Source: JAGQOZ01 sp041399205 | GTDB taxonomy: Bacteria; Planctomycetota; Planctomycetia; Pirellulales; Pirellulaceae | Length of the DNA: 64,000 nt | Assembly (NCBI GenBank): GCA_041399205.1 | Contig: JAWKTK010000034.1 | Coordinates: 1-64,000 of the forward strand | Direction: 5' to 3' | In this document: one piece after another, positions 55,684 through 64,000 of the stretch | Position numbering within the stretch: position 1 is the stretch's first letter | How the letters are laid out: the number at the start of each line of letters is the position of its first letter | Translations under genes and position numbers: made by a program | The notes under the pieces: model-generated | What the model was told of the DNA's origin: nothing | The model's database searches: none | Seen by the model: only the letters and a program-made list of their open reading frames with translations

Positions 55684-56657
55684 GGTCGGTTTATCGTTAC
55701 ATCGCTGACCTGAATCATGCGGTTGGGTCCAATTGGAATCGATTTTGGTTTCAGCCCGATGATGTTGTCGGAATCTGCTTGCTGCGTTTGGCACTAGGAT
55801 TGATTACCGTGTGGTGGCTGCTGTCGTTTGGATTCGATTTGGCACTGTGGTTCGGCCCCAACAGTATCGCCAACTCGGAAAACATCCAACCACTGCTGGC
55901 GCATATTGGCAGTCCGCCGGAATATCATTTTTCCATTTGGAATTTCCAGCATTCAAACACGTCAATGTGGGCCGTGCATGTGGCGAGCGTGATTGTGGTG
56001 ATTGCCTATGCCGCTGGACTGCTAACTCCGCTGACATCTTGGTTGACGTTACTGGTGACGCTTTCGTATATCCAACACAACCCGTTCATGAATGGTCGGT
56101 TTGAAGCCACCTTGGTTTGGGCCTTGGCGTATGTTGCCATTGCGCCGAATGGTCGTTGTTTATCGTTGGACCATATTATTTCTCCAAGAAAACAAGATCG
56201 GCCGCATCCATTTGCACCGCCGGCGGTTCGAGCCACCATTTGCCAGAGACTTCTGCAAGTCCATCTGGTGGCAATTTATCTGTACTCTGCGTGTTCCAAA
56301 CTCTTGGGCGAAACGTGGTGGAGTGGTCAGGCAGTGTGGTGGCAGTTGGCACAAGTGAATTCGGCGCTGGTAGACTTGCGTTGGCTGGCCGAACCAAAGT
56401 ATCACGCGTTGGTCAACGCCTGGACGCTAGGTATCGTTTTGTTCGAATTCGCTTTTGCCGTGTTGGTCTGGCCCAAGATCACTCGGCCGCTGTTCCTGTG
56501 TCTTTCGCTCGTTCACTGGTCGGTCATCCTGCTGATCACGGGCGACGTAGGGTTTTGTGTGCTGATGATGGTTTTGAACTTGGCGTTTGTTCGGCCATCG
56601 GAAATTCGTAATTGGTATCGAGGTCACCAAACGGACGGCTCGATGAAACTTGGTTAA
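55680..56657 (+). CDS. HTTM domain membrane protein (vitamin K carboxylase-like)
   Basis: 325 aa from the ATG at 55680. It has about seven transmembrane helices in the horizontally transferred transmembrane (HTTM) arrangement related to vitamin K-dependent gamma-carboxylase. Recognisable features are GICLLRLALGLITVWWLL, YIQHNPFMNGRFE and LQVHLVAIYLYSACSKLLGE (the HTTM Y.Sa..Kl motif), then TWWSGQAVWW. The soluble catalytic domain of true carboxylases is absent, so carboxylation is not implied. It is coupled to the upstream hypothetical gene by ATGA. Confidence 0.87.
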   Translation: MRSVYRYIADLNHAVGSNWNRFWFQPDDVVGICLLRLALGLITVWWLLSFGFDLALWFGPNSIANSENIQPLLAHIGSPPEYHFSIWNFQHSNTSMWAVHVASVIVVIAYAAGLLTPLTSWLTLLVTLSYIQHNPFMNGRFEATLVWALAYVAIAPNGRCLSLDHIISPRKQDRPHPFAPPAVRATICQRLLQVHLVAIYLYSACSKLLGETWWSGQAVWWQLAQVNSALVDLRWLAEPKYHALVNAWTLGIVLFEFAFAVLVWPKITRPLFLCLSLVHWSVILLITGDVGFCVLMMVLNLAFVRPSEIRNWYRGHQTDGSMKLG

Positions 56658-56682
56658 CGGAATTTGGACGGAAAGGTGTGAG

Positions 56683-57588
56683 ATGACACAGCCCCTCGCA
56701 TGGAACCGACGTTCGTTTCTTGCAGCTGGCGCAGCACTGAGCGCTGTTGGCGGTTGGACTGCGGCGGTGCCTGCCGTCGAGCCACTTGAGAGAGCCGGCC
56801 ACAAGTTCAAATTAAGTTTGGCGGCCTATAGCTATCGGTCGTTGCTGCAAGGGAATTCGCCGCAAATGACGCTATTCGATTTTGTGGACGATTGTGCCAA
56901 GTTCGGCCTGGACGGAACCGAATTGACTTCGTACTACTTTCCCAAGGACGTCGATGCCGACTATTTGCGTTCGCTCAAGCGACATTGTTTTCGGCAAGGA
57001 CTAGACGTTTCCGGAACGGCCATTGGCAATGATTTTGGTCATCCCGACGCGGCTTCCTTGCAAACCGAAATCGCCAAGACCAAGCAGTGGATCGACTTTG
57101 CCGAAATCCTGGGCGCGCCGGTGATTCGAATCTTTGCCGGGCACCAAAAGCCAGGACAGTCGGCCGAAGCCACGCATCAACGCATGGTGGATGCCATTAA
57201 CGAATGTTGTGAATACGCCGGCCGGCATGGAGTCCATTTGGCGTTGGAAAACCATGGCGGACCGACAGCCACGCCGGACGGATTGCTGAAGATTGTGCGA
57301 GACGTGGATAGCCCTTGGTTTGGCGTCAATTTGGATTCCGGCAACTTTCATGGTGAAGACATTTATTCCGAACTCCAAGAAATCGCCCCTTACGCGCTAA
57401 ACGTGCAAGTCAAAGTAACGGTTCATCCTGCAGGAAAGCCAAAAGAAGAGACCGACTTTCATCGTCTGAGTCAGATTCTGCAAGCGGCCCATTATCGAGG
57501 CTACGTGGTGCTGGAATTTGAAGAAGAGGGCGACGTACGAGCGGAATCCGAGCGGTTTATTCACTTACTGAGACAAGCATTCGCATAA
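56683..57588 (+). CDS. Tat-exported sugar isomerase/epimerase-like TIM barrel
   Basis: 301 aa from the ATG at 56683 (GAAAGG upstream). Twin-arginine-type signal NRRSFLAAGAALSAVGGW. The mature part is an AP-endonuclease-2-like TIM barrel: FSLAAYSYR-like start (KLSLAAYSYRSLL), GLDGTELTSYYFPK, the metal Glu in HLALENHGG, Asp in FGVNLDSGNFHG, and the final Glu in VVLEFEEEGD. It is 25 bases after the HTTM gene and on the same transcript. Many planctomycete members act on exported sugars, but the substrate is unknown. Confidence 0.88.
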   Translation: MTQPLAWNRRSFLAAGAALSAVGGWTAAVPAVEPLERAGHKFKLSLAAYSYRSLLQGNSPQMTLFDFVDDCAKFGLDGTELTSYYFPKDVDADYLRSLKRHCFRQGLDVSGTAIGNDFGHPDAASLQTEIAKTKQWIDFAEILGAPVIRIFAGHQKPGQSAEATHQRMVDAINECCEYAGRHGVHLALENHGGPTATPDGLLKIVRDVDSPWFGVNLDSGNFHGEDIYSELQEIAPYALNVQVKVTVHPAGKPKEETDFHRLSQILQAAHYRGYVVLEFEEEGDVRAESERFIHLLRQAFA

Positions 57589-57866
57589 GCGAGCCTCGAT
57601 TGATGGCGGCCGAAATCTCTAGCCGATCCTAAGCGTCCAACGCCATCTGGATTCGAATGCAAGTTCGCCGCTGGGATCAACGGGTCGTGAAACCCAGCAT
57701 TTTCAGGGAATTCCGCGTAATCGGACGCTGCGAATGGAAAACGCGCTGATTCGCCATGGCAGAAACGCGAATTGGCTTGTTCAAATTCGATAAGATTTAG
57801 TAAAGTCCGGTTGGCGGATTTCTCATCTCCCTTGCTTCGTCACTTCTTTTTCGGAAGGCGAAACCC

Positions 57867-58160
57867 ATGCTCGGTCTGCAATGGCTTGCGGTAGCATACT
57901 TGTCGATTGGCTGTATTTCGGCAGTGGTCGTCTTCTTGCTGTTCGCACCCGTTCAGGGCTACCGCCCTTCCTGGATGTTGCGTATCTGTGCCTTTGGTGT
58001 CTACACGCTGATGTGGCCCCTAATTGTCTTGCTGGCTGCCATGTACGGCTACGGAATGTGGTACCACCAACGGAATTGTCACGGCACGGATCGAATCGTC
58101 GAATCGAAACGGCCCTGGCACTTTCGAGCCGCATATCACGACGCACAAAGTCGTAACTAA
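57867..58160 (+). CDS. Small two-helix membrane protein
   Basis: 97 aa, ATG at 57867 with GGAAGG upstream. Two hydrophobic helices (LAVAYLSIGCISAVVVFLLF and VYTLMWPLIVLLAAMYGYGM) with a short basic loop between them and a charged tail. No family recognised. The intact Shine-Dalgarno and composition make it a likely real gene. It converges on polX. Confidence 0.65.
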   Translation: MLGLQWLAVAYLSIGCISAVVVFLLFAPVQGYRPSWMLRICAFGVYTLMWPLIVLLAAMYGYGMWYHQRNCHGTDRIVESKRPWHFRAAYHDAQSRN

Positions 58161-58216
58161 ACTTCGGCGAACCAAACGAAACAGCTTGCCCAGACGTACG
58201 AAAAACTTTGGTGCTA

Positions 58217-59953
58217 CTAGGGAATCAGCTTTTGCAGCTGATTCCAGGTCTTGGTGTTCGCCACATCCTGCTTGGTCAAACCCGCTCGTCTAGCCTGCAA
58301 GATCCCGCATGCCATCACGTCCAGCCCATCCACACTATGCGCATCGGTATTGATCACAATTAGGATTCCTCGATCTTTGGCCATACCACAATAGACATCA
58401 TCCAAGTCCAGTCGATACGGATTGGCGTTCAACTCCATTAGCGTGCCGTGTTCGGCAGCCGCGGCAAACACTTCGTCTAGATCCACTTCATACGGTTCTC
58501 GTTTATTCAGCAGTCTACCCGTAGGATGAGCAATCATGGTGACATACGGATTTTGGATGGCACCTAAAATCCGTGCGGTGATCTTGGCTTTGGGCTGTTT
58601 TTGGCCATAGTGCACGCTGGCAATAACCCAGTCCGCCTGCGCCAAAACTTCGTCGCTAAGGTCCATGCCGCCCGCTTCTAAAATGTCACATTCAATTCCC
58701 TTCAGAACATGAAACGACTTTCCCAGATCTTCATTGATCCGATCAATTTCTTGCCACTGCTGCAACAACCGCGATTCGTCCAGTCCATTCGCCATACTCA
58801 CTCGTTTGGAATGATCGGTAATCGCAATGTACTTTAGACCGCGCTCCTGTGCCGCTGCAATCATCTGCTGGATTGTGGCCTTACCATCGGTCGCGACGGT
58901 GTGCATGTGCAGGTCGGCCTTGATGTCCTTAAGCTGGATAAGGTCGGGAAGTTGCCCTGCAGAGGCCCAGTCAAATTCGCGCCGAGCCTCGCGTAGTTCC
59001 GGCGGAAAGCAAGGCAATCCCAAGGCGGCATAAACTTCTTCTTCGCTACCGCCGGCAATATATTCGTCTTCATCATCGTTGGTCTTGAAAACGCCATATT
59101 CGTTGACCTTCAGGCCCTGCTTTTTTGCAATGCCACGGACAATCACGTTGTGTTCTTTCGAACCAGTGAAGTACTGCATTGCGGCGCCAAACGATTCTCG
59201 ACTGACCACGCGCAAGTCCACCTGAAATCCATTTTCCAAGCGAACAGACATCTTAGTGCCGCCTCGGCCAATCACCGAAGCGATATCTTCAAACCTTGCG
59301 AAGTGATCCATCACGGTGTCCACATCGGTGGAAGCGACCAAAATGTCTAAGTCGCCAATAGTCTCTTTGCCTCGCCGATAACTTCCCGCAAAGTCAAATT
59401 TTTCAATGGCCGCACAAGCGTCCAAGTGAGTTCGTAGCTGTTCCGCAATGGCGTTGGTCTTGATCCACAAAATTCGTTCGTTGGCGGCTGCGGCTATGCT
59501 CAAGCCTCCCAAAATCGCTTGCTCGGTCTTCGCGCCAAAACCTTTCAGTTTTTGGACTTTTCCGCTTTCGCACGCCGCCTTCAACTCTTCCAAAGTAGCG
59601 ACGCCCAATTCTTTATGAACGGCAGCTGCCTTCTTGGGACCAAGACCGGGTACTCGCAATAGATCCAAGACCGTCTTAGGAATTTCAGCCAACAATTCGT
59701 CCAGCATCGGCAGCGAACCTGTTTGCACCAGCGTTTGACATTTTTCAGCTAAGTCCTTGCCGATACCGTCGATGGAGGTAAGGTCTTTCTGTTCGTCCTC
59801 AATCAGTGATGCCATGGAAATCGGATAATCGCGAATCACCTTGGCGCCATTGCGATACGCGCGAATACGAAACGGGTTGGAGCCTTGAAATTCCAGCAAG
59901 TCGGCAATCTGCTCGAACTTTTCCGCAATCTTGGTGTTGGACATCGAACTCAT
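58217..59953 (-). CDS. polX: DNA polymerase/3'-5' exonuclease PolX with PHP domain
   Basis: 578 aa from the ATG at 59953, normal for bacterial PolX. Domain order is an N-terminal 8-kDa/HhH part (NPFRIRAYRNGAKVIRDYP, VPGLGPKKAAAVHKELGV), then a nucleotidyltransferase with AGSYRRGKETIGDLDILV giving the Asp-x-Asp metal site, then a PHP domain: ADLHMHTVATDG, ITDHSKR, GIECDIL and INTDAHS. Its role is gap-filling in base-excision repair. It starts about 40 bases from the stop of the GTPase gene on the same strand. Confidence 0.95.
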   Translation of the reverse strand: MSSMSNTKIAEKFEQIADLLEFQGSNPFRIRAYRNGAKVIRDYPISMASLIEDEQKDLTSIDGIGKDLAEKCQTLVQTGSLPMLDELLAEIPKTVLDLLRVPGLGPKKAAAVHKELGVATLEELKAACESGKVQKLKGFGAKTEQAILGGLSIAAAANERILWIKTNAIAEQLRTHLDACAAIEKFDFAGSYRRGKETIGDLDILVASTDVDTVMDHFARFEDIASVIGRGGTKMSVRLENGFQVDLRVVSRESFGAAMQYFTGSKEHNVIVRGIAKKQGLKVNEYGVFKTNDDEDEYIAGGSEEEVYAALGLPCFPPELREARREFDWASAGQLPDLIQLKDIKADLHMHTVATDGKATIQQMIAAAQERGLKYIAITDHSKRVSMANGLDESRLLQQWQEIDRINEDLGKSFHVLKGIECDILEAGGMDLSDEVLAQADWVIASVHYGQKQPKAKITARILGAIQNPYVTMIAHPTGRLLNKREPYEVDLDEVFAAAAEHGTLMELNANPYRLDLDDVYCGMAKDRGILIVINTDAHSVDGLDVMACGILQARRAGLTKQDVANTKTWNQLQKLIP

Positions 59954-59993
59954 AGCAAGCGCTTTCCTTACGGCTACAAAATCATTTTCGAGG

Positions 59994-60983
59994 CTACAGG
60001 TGCAATTCGATAATGTCTTGATCTTGAGGTTGATAGTTGGCCTTAACGACGGTACCAGGATGCACAGCCGAGCCCCAGACTTTCGCAAACTTCAGTCCTT
60101 TCGCAAAGTCCTGGTGGACTAATTCCGCCAATTCCATTAGCGTACTACCGCTGCGAATCGTATATGGATCTCGCATTTGCGGCTCTTTTTCATTCGGCGA
60201 TTTCGTATAAACGCGAACCACATCCAGCGCGGCGAACAACTTTTTCGCGAGTCGTTCTACGCCCTGCCCCGTTTTTCCACTGATGATTTCGATCGGCAAT
60301 GTATCGAGCACCATTCGACGCAATGCACGGACGCCGTCGGCAGTTTCGGCCAAGTCTGCCTTGTTGACTGCAATGATCGTTCGCGTGTAGGAAACGCCGA
60401 TATCGCGTTCGTCTAAATAGGACGATGGGCCTAGCCGAGTCCGAGTTGCTTGAATGCGGCGCCAGGCGTCTTGAAAGTCAGTAACTCCTGCCGGCGAACT
60501 GCCATCCACCATCATCAAGACTAGATCCGCGCCACGAATCAGGCCTTGCATGTACGGCTCCAGAAAATCAATCGTGATGGGCGGCGTGTCCACCAACTGA
60601 ATCATCACATCTTCCCACGGCATCATGGCCGCCTGTGGTTCAGTAGTGGAAAACGGATATTCGGCCACCACAGGTGTGGCGCGAGTCACCTGGTTGAGAA
60701 ATTGACTCTTGCCCGCATTGGGACCGCCCACCAGCACGATTCGTCCTGCGCCTTGATGCGGAATGCGAATCCCAAATCCTCGTTTGCCGGACTTGGCCGC
60801 ATCCACCGCCTTCTTGGTTTCACTAATTCGCTTCCGCAGTTCCGCCTGTAGTTTGTCTGTCCCTTTGTGCTTGGGCAGTTCCTGCAGCATTACCATCAAA
60901 CACCGAAGCTCGTCCTCCACCGATTGAGCTCGACGAAACGCGTCTTCCGCCTTCCGGTATTGCGGCGTGAGATTGGCAGGCAT
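59994..60983 (-). CDS. DRG/Obg-like GTPase with C-terminal TGS domain
   Basis: 329 aa. N-terminal helical region (FRRAQSVEDELRCLMVMLQE) precedes a G domain: G1 GGPNAGKS at 86-93, G3 DTPP at 132-135 (normally DxPG), G4 NKAD, and a G5-like ISGKTGQG. Residues 265-329 form a TGS domain ending in QDQDIIELHL, as in DRG and Obg-fold YchF proteins. The G3 Gly-to-Pro change could alter hydrolysis. DRG proteins act on translating ribosomes in eukaryotes and archaea; this may be their bacterial counterpart. polX lies downstream and may be co-transcribed. Confidence 0.85.
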   Translation of the reverse strand: MPANLTPQYRKAEDAFRRAQSVEDELRCLMVMLQELPKHKGTDKLQAELRKRISETKKAVDAAKSGKRGFGIRIPHQGAGRIVLVGGPNAGKSQFLNQVTRATPVVAEYPFSTTEPQAAMMPWEDVMIQLVDTPPITIDFLEPYMQGLIRGADLVLMMVDGSSPAGVTDFQDAWRRIQATRTRLGPSSYLDERDIGVSYTRTIIAVNKADLAETADGVRALRRMVLDTLPIEIISGKTGQGVERLAKKLFAALDVVRVYTKSPNEKEPQMRDPYTIRSGSTLMELAELVHQDFAKGLKFAKVWGSAVHPGTVVKANYQPQDQDIIELHL

Positions 60984-61090
60984 AACAGGTCAAAATCCGT
61001 TGGAACCGGTCGAATTAAACAGCGAATCGGAAGTATACCAACCAGTTTCGTTCGCACCCCCGCCAACACGGGCCGCAGCGCAAGAACAAA

Positions 61091-61116
61091 GCCTCGTTAA
61101 CTTTCGCTAACGAGGC
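61091..61116 (-). terminator. Hairpin terminator of the glycosyltransferase gene
   Basis: Perfect 9-base stem, GCCTCGTTA (61091-61099) with TAACGAGGC (61108-61116). On the minus strand it is followed by TTTGTTCTT. The glycosyltransferase stop is at 61152. Confidence 0.7.
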
Positions 61117-61151
61117 TCGGCTTTGAGGGAGGAAAAAGAAGGCGTCTTTGT

Positions 61152-62222
61152 TTAATTGGATACGCCGTCCGGATGACATGGTTCGGACCCAATTTCAGAT
61201 TTTTCCAGAATCCGTTCCGAAGTCGCCTTTTTCCCGAATTCCACGTAGGAAAGCGAAATCGGTTGTTTTGAAAATTGATCCAATCCAATGTCTTCTACCA
61301 CCGGCAGTTTTTGCGACGACAAACCGCCGCGGATGATCATTTCACCAATCTGACCCACCAAAAAGGTGGCAACGCCCATGCACCCCACCACAAGTCCAAA
61401 CAGGACGCACAACAGGCCTTGAATTCGAGTGACCCCGGACAGAAAACCAATGCCGACGAGCGACGCGGCAACTGCCAGGATGGTCACGCCAATTCCGTTG
61501 ATTGGGTGCGAAGGGCGTTCGCCAAAACGGCGTTGGAACCCAACCGTCAGCATGTCACTGAAACCTCGCAGGAAGCGTTCAATGCCGTATTTGCTTTTTC
61601 CGAACTGACGTGCATGGTGGTCGACGACAATTTCGCTGCAGCGAAAACCCTTCATCTTTGCCAGCGAAGGAACCATGCGATGGAGTTCGCCGTAAAGCGT
61701 CAGTTCGTCGACCAGTTCTTTGCGATAACATTTGAATCCGCAATTGTGGTCGTGCAGTTTGACACCACTGACTCGGCTCAACATCCAATTAAAAATTCGA
61801 CTCGGCAAAACTTTGTGCCACGGATCGTGCCGCTTCTTTTTCCAGCCGCTGACCAGGTCAAATCCGGTTGCCAGTTCGTCCAAGAATCGAGGAATCTCTT
61901 TGGGATCATCCTGTAGATCGGCGTCCATGGTGAAGACAATGCTGCCTCGAGCCGCTCGGTAGCCGGCCGTCAGCGCCGCCGCTTTGCCTCGATTGGCGCG
62001 AAATCGAATACCTCGTACGTTGTCACGATAGACTTCCACCAGCGACTGCACGATCTGCCACGAATTGTCGGAACTGCCATCGTCCACAAAGATGACTTCA
62101 AACTGCGAATCGATTGGTACGTGCTTCGCAATGCCGTCATATAGTTCGACCAGCGTGTCTTCTTCGTTCATCAGTGGAACGATGAAGGAAATTAATTGTG
62201 ACGGGTTGGGCATAGAACTCAT
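61152..62222 (-). CDS. Polyprenyl-phosphate-type family 2 glycosyltransferase
   Basis: 356 aa from the ATG at 62222. The N-terminal GT-A domain has SFIVPLMNEEDTLVELYDGI, VIFVDDGSSDNSW, and the metal motif DADLQDD; GKSKYGIERFLRGF follows. Two or more C-terminal transmembrane helices (ILAVAASLVGIGFLSG, LLCVLFGLVVGCMGVATFLVG) are as in DPM1/ArnC/GtrB enzymes, which make undecaprenyl-phosphate sugars. It likely supplies an activated sugar for envelope glycans or lipids. The nucleotide sugar is not predictable. Confidence 0.93.
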   Translation of the reverse strand: MSSMPNPSQLISFIVPLMNEEDTLVELYDGIAKHVPIDSQFEVIFVDDGSSDNSWQIVQSLVEVYRDNVRGIRFRANRGKAAALTAGYRAARGSIVFTMDADLQDDPKEIPRFLDELATGFDLVSGWKKKRHDPWHKVLPSRIFNWMLSRVSGVKLHDHNCGFKCYRKELVDELTLYGELHRMVPSLAKMKGFRCSEIVVDHHARQFGKSKYGIERFLRGFSDMLTVGFQRRFGERPSHPINGIGVTILAVAASLVGIGFLSGVTRIQGLLCVLFGLVVGCMGVATFLVGQIGEMIIRGGLSSQKLPVVEDIGLDQFSKQPISLSYVEFGKKATSERILEKSEIGSEPCHPDGVSN

Positions 62223-62662
62223 CTTTGAATTGGCTCCCAGTATTCTGGCCAAACAGCGCCCCAAAATTGCGTATAAGCGATGTATTTGTGTTGTGTAGCT
62301 GGATGTCCGCACTCAAAAAATAGCTTTTTGTTAACGTGGTTCGACGGAAAGCCGAGCGACTGCAATAAATTCAAGCGCCGCAGACATTACTGTCGTTATA
62401 GACACCATATTTATTGCAATCGGCCGTCGACGTGGTTCGGCCGAACTGGGTCTATTTTGTCCGAACCTGTTTCCTTGACGGCGATTTTCGGCCCGAGAAC
62501 AATAGGTAGAGTTTCTCGTGTGATTTCAGCGCCAACATCCTTGTTGGAACTGTGCAGGAAATTTGCGCCGGAAAAAGCCAAGCAGGGTAACTCCGCTACT
62601 TGATATCTCGCACCTCACCCGCTCGGCCCGACGTCAATCCTCTGATCCTTTCAGGAAGACTT
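62223..62662. other. Divergent intergenic region
   Basis: 440 bases between the glycosyltransferase (-) and the haloperoxidase-like gene (+). AGGAAG at 62653-62658 is the Shine-Dalgarno of the latter. Nothing else was recognised. Confidence 0.35.
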
Positions 62663-64000
62663 ATGAACGGCAGATTACGTATGGTTCAATCCGCATGGGC
62701 AGGACTTCTTTTATTCGTGTTAGTCGTACCAGCAGCGTCGGGACAAACGGTCGCTCGCTTATGGGATGAAGCTTTGCTAGACGCCATTCGCATTGACTTT
62801 CCTGCGCCGACGGTTCATTCGCGAAATCTATACCATACTTCGGCCGCCATGTATGACGCTTGGGCTACGTACGACGCGGTTGCGGGAGGTCATTTTTTCA
62901 CGGACAAACAATCCGTCGACGGCATCAATGTTTCGCAAGCTCGCAATGAAGCGATCAGCTACGCGGCGTATCGAGTTCTCAGCGAACGCTACCAACACGC
63001 AGTAGATCCCGTAGCGTCTCAGGCCATCTTTGACGGCTTGATGAATGACTTGGGCTATGACCCGAACATGACCACCACGGTTGGCGACTCACCCGCGGCG
63101 GTTGGAAATCGGATTGCTAGTTTGATTCTGTCGAATTCGCTGGCGGATGGTTCGAATGAAGCGAATGGCTACGTCGACACGACCGGTTATGCGCCCGTCA
63201 ACGTGCCCATGGTGGTCGACTTTCCCGGACTGGTTACCCCAGATGCGCCGCCGTTAGCCGATCCCAATCGTTGGCAACCGCTGTACCTGAATTCGGCAGT
63301 CACACAGAACGAATTGGAAGGCGACGATCTGCAAACATTCATCGGACCTCATTGGGGCAGCGTGACCACGTTCGCCATGAACAGCGCGACAGGACCGTAT
63401 AGTTGGTCCAGTATTGACCCGGACAACCGCCTCTGCTGAATGGAGCTGGCGACGCCGACTATCGACAAAGCCGCCGTTCAGTTGATTCGGTACAGCAGTT
63501 GGCTCGATCCATCACGGGGTGCAGGCGCGGAAATGATTAACATTTCGCCTTCGGTGAATGGCAATCGGCCGTTAGGCACGCACGACAACCAAGGTTATTC
63601 GGTCAATCCGGTCACCGGTCAGCCGTACGCCCAGAACATGGTAAAGTCGGCCGATTACGGTCGGATTCTGGCCGAATTCTGGGCGGACGGTCCAAATTCG
63701 GAAACGCCTCCCGGACACTGGAACGTCTTGGCCAATGAAGTTGCCGACAGTGGACTTTTGGATCGAAAGATTGGTGGCGAAGGTCGAACCGTCGGAGCGC
63801 TCGAATGGGACGTCAAGATGTATTTGGCCCTGAATGGCGCCGTTCACGATGCGGCCATTGCTGCCTGGGGCGCGAAGGCCGAATACGATTACGTGCGACC
63901 CATTACCATGATTCGTTACCAAGGGAGTTTGGGACAGTCTTCCAATCCGAATGGGCCGTCTTATCATCCTGACGGTTTGCCGTTGGAAGAAGGTTTGATT
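62663..64000 (+). CDS. Vanadium-dependent haloperoxidase-like protein, 3' end outside window (two apparent frameshifts)
   Basis: Exported (signal peptide AGLLLFVLVVPAASG). Residues up to about 260 form the helical N-terminal half (YHTSAAMYDAWATYDAVAGG). One G is missing at 63421-63422 (restoring DPGQPPLLNGAGDAD) and an AT at 63461-63462 (restoring IDKAAVQLIRYSSWLDP). After repair the chain continues to the edge. The first motif of the vanadium haloperoxidase/PAP2 active site, K-x6-RP (KAEYDYVRP), is at about 63875-63901. The PSGH and SR-x5-H motifs would lie beyond the window, so activity is unproven. Many planctomycete members are larger and carry C-terminal domains. Confidence 0.82.

Overview
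The window looks like a chromosomal segment of a planctomycete, probably Pirellulaceae-like. The inference rests on families concentrated in that phylum: paired DUF1549/DUF1553 and DUF1501 proteins, a PVC-type heme protein, DUF1080, DUF4254, a LamG/dockerin/PEP-CTERM protein, EF-hand lipoproteins, PQQ-like propellers, and Tat-signal TIM-barrel proteins. Base composition is moderate and fairly even. No rRNA, tRNA, CRISPR array, prophage or transposase was seen. Genes lie on both strands in short co-directional runs.

Layout. 1-1568: end of a Dpp/Opp-type peptide ABC transporter (two ATPases). 1638-8819: GlnE, MiaB, a membrane-anchored endonuclease/exonuclease/phosphatase-fold protein and a secreted protein. 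9192-20734: glycosyltransferase-like protein, an unknown protein with alpha-CTD-like and sigma-4-like segments, DUF1080, MBL hydrolase, HEAT/TPR protein, aldehyde dehydrogenase, alpha/beta hydrolase, DUF58 and a LamG/PEP-CTERM surface protein. 21043-24754: a probable three-gene sugar operon (cupin, TIM-barrel isomerase, Gfo/Idh/MocA dehydrogenase). 25059-29964: remnant nucleotidyltransferase module, HemB, a palindrome cluster, PurM, a DapA-family aldolase and a stand-alone RNA polymerase alpha-CTD-like protein. 30351-33832: PQQ propeller, DUF4254, an Rrf2 regulator and APS reductase (CysH). 34150-41996: RhaB, FolC, DUF1549/DUF1553, DUF1501 and a nine-EF-hand lipoprotein. 42009-53470: surface and export functions (secreted protein, Wza-like lipoprotein, MsrB lipoprotein, PQQ propeller, large PVC heme protein, flippase). 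54295-64000: Cys-rich repeat protein, HTTM operon, small membrane protein, PolX, DRG-like GTPase, polyprenyl-type glycosyltransferase and the start of a vanadium haloperoxidase-like protein.

The most consequential observation concerns the quality of the sequence. Nine genes are broken by frameshifts, and nearly every break can be repaired by restoring one base in a homopolymer or two bases in a dinucleotide repeat. I count about 15 such deletions; one site cannot be placed exactly. A normally essential gene (folC) is among them, so I read these as consensus deletion errors, not pseudogenes, and give those genes repaired extents. The most interesting biological observations are a full-length GlnE whose two nucleotidyltransferase active sites both lack expected aspartates, and two proteins built from RNA-polymerase-like DNA-binding modules. 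I found no clear, complete, previously undescribed multi-gene system; the best candidates are listed as findings with modest scores.
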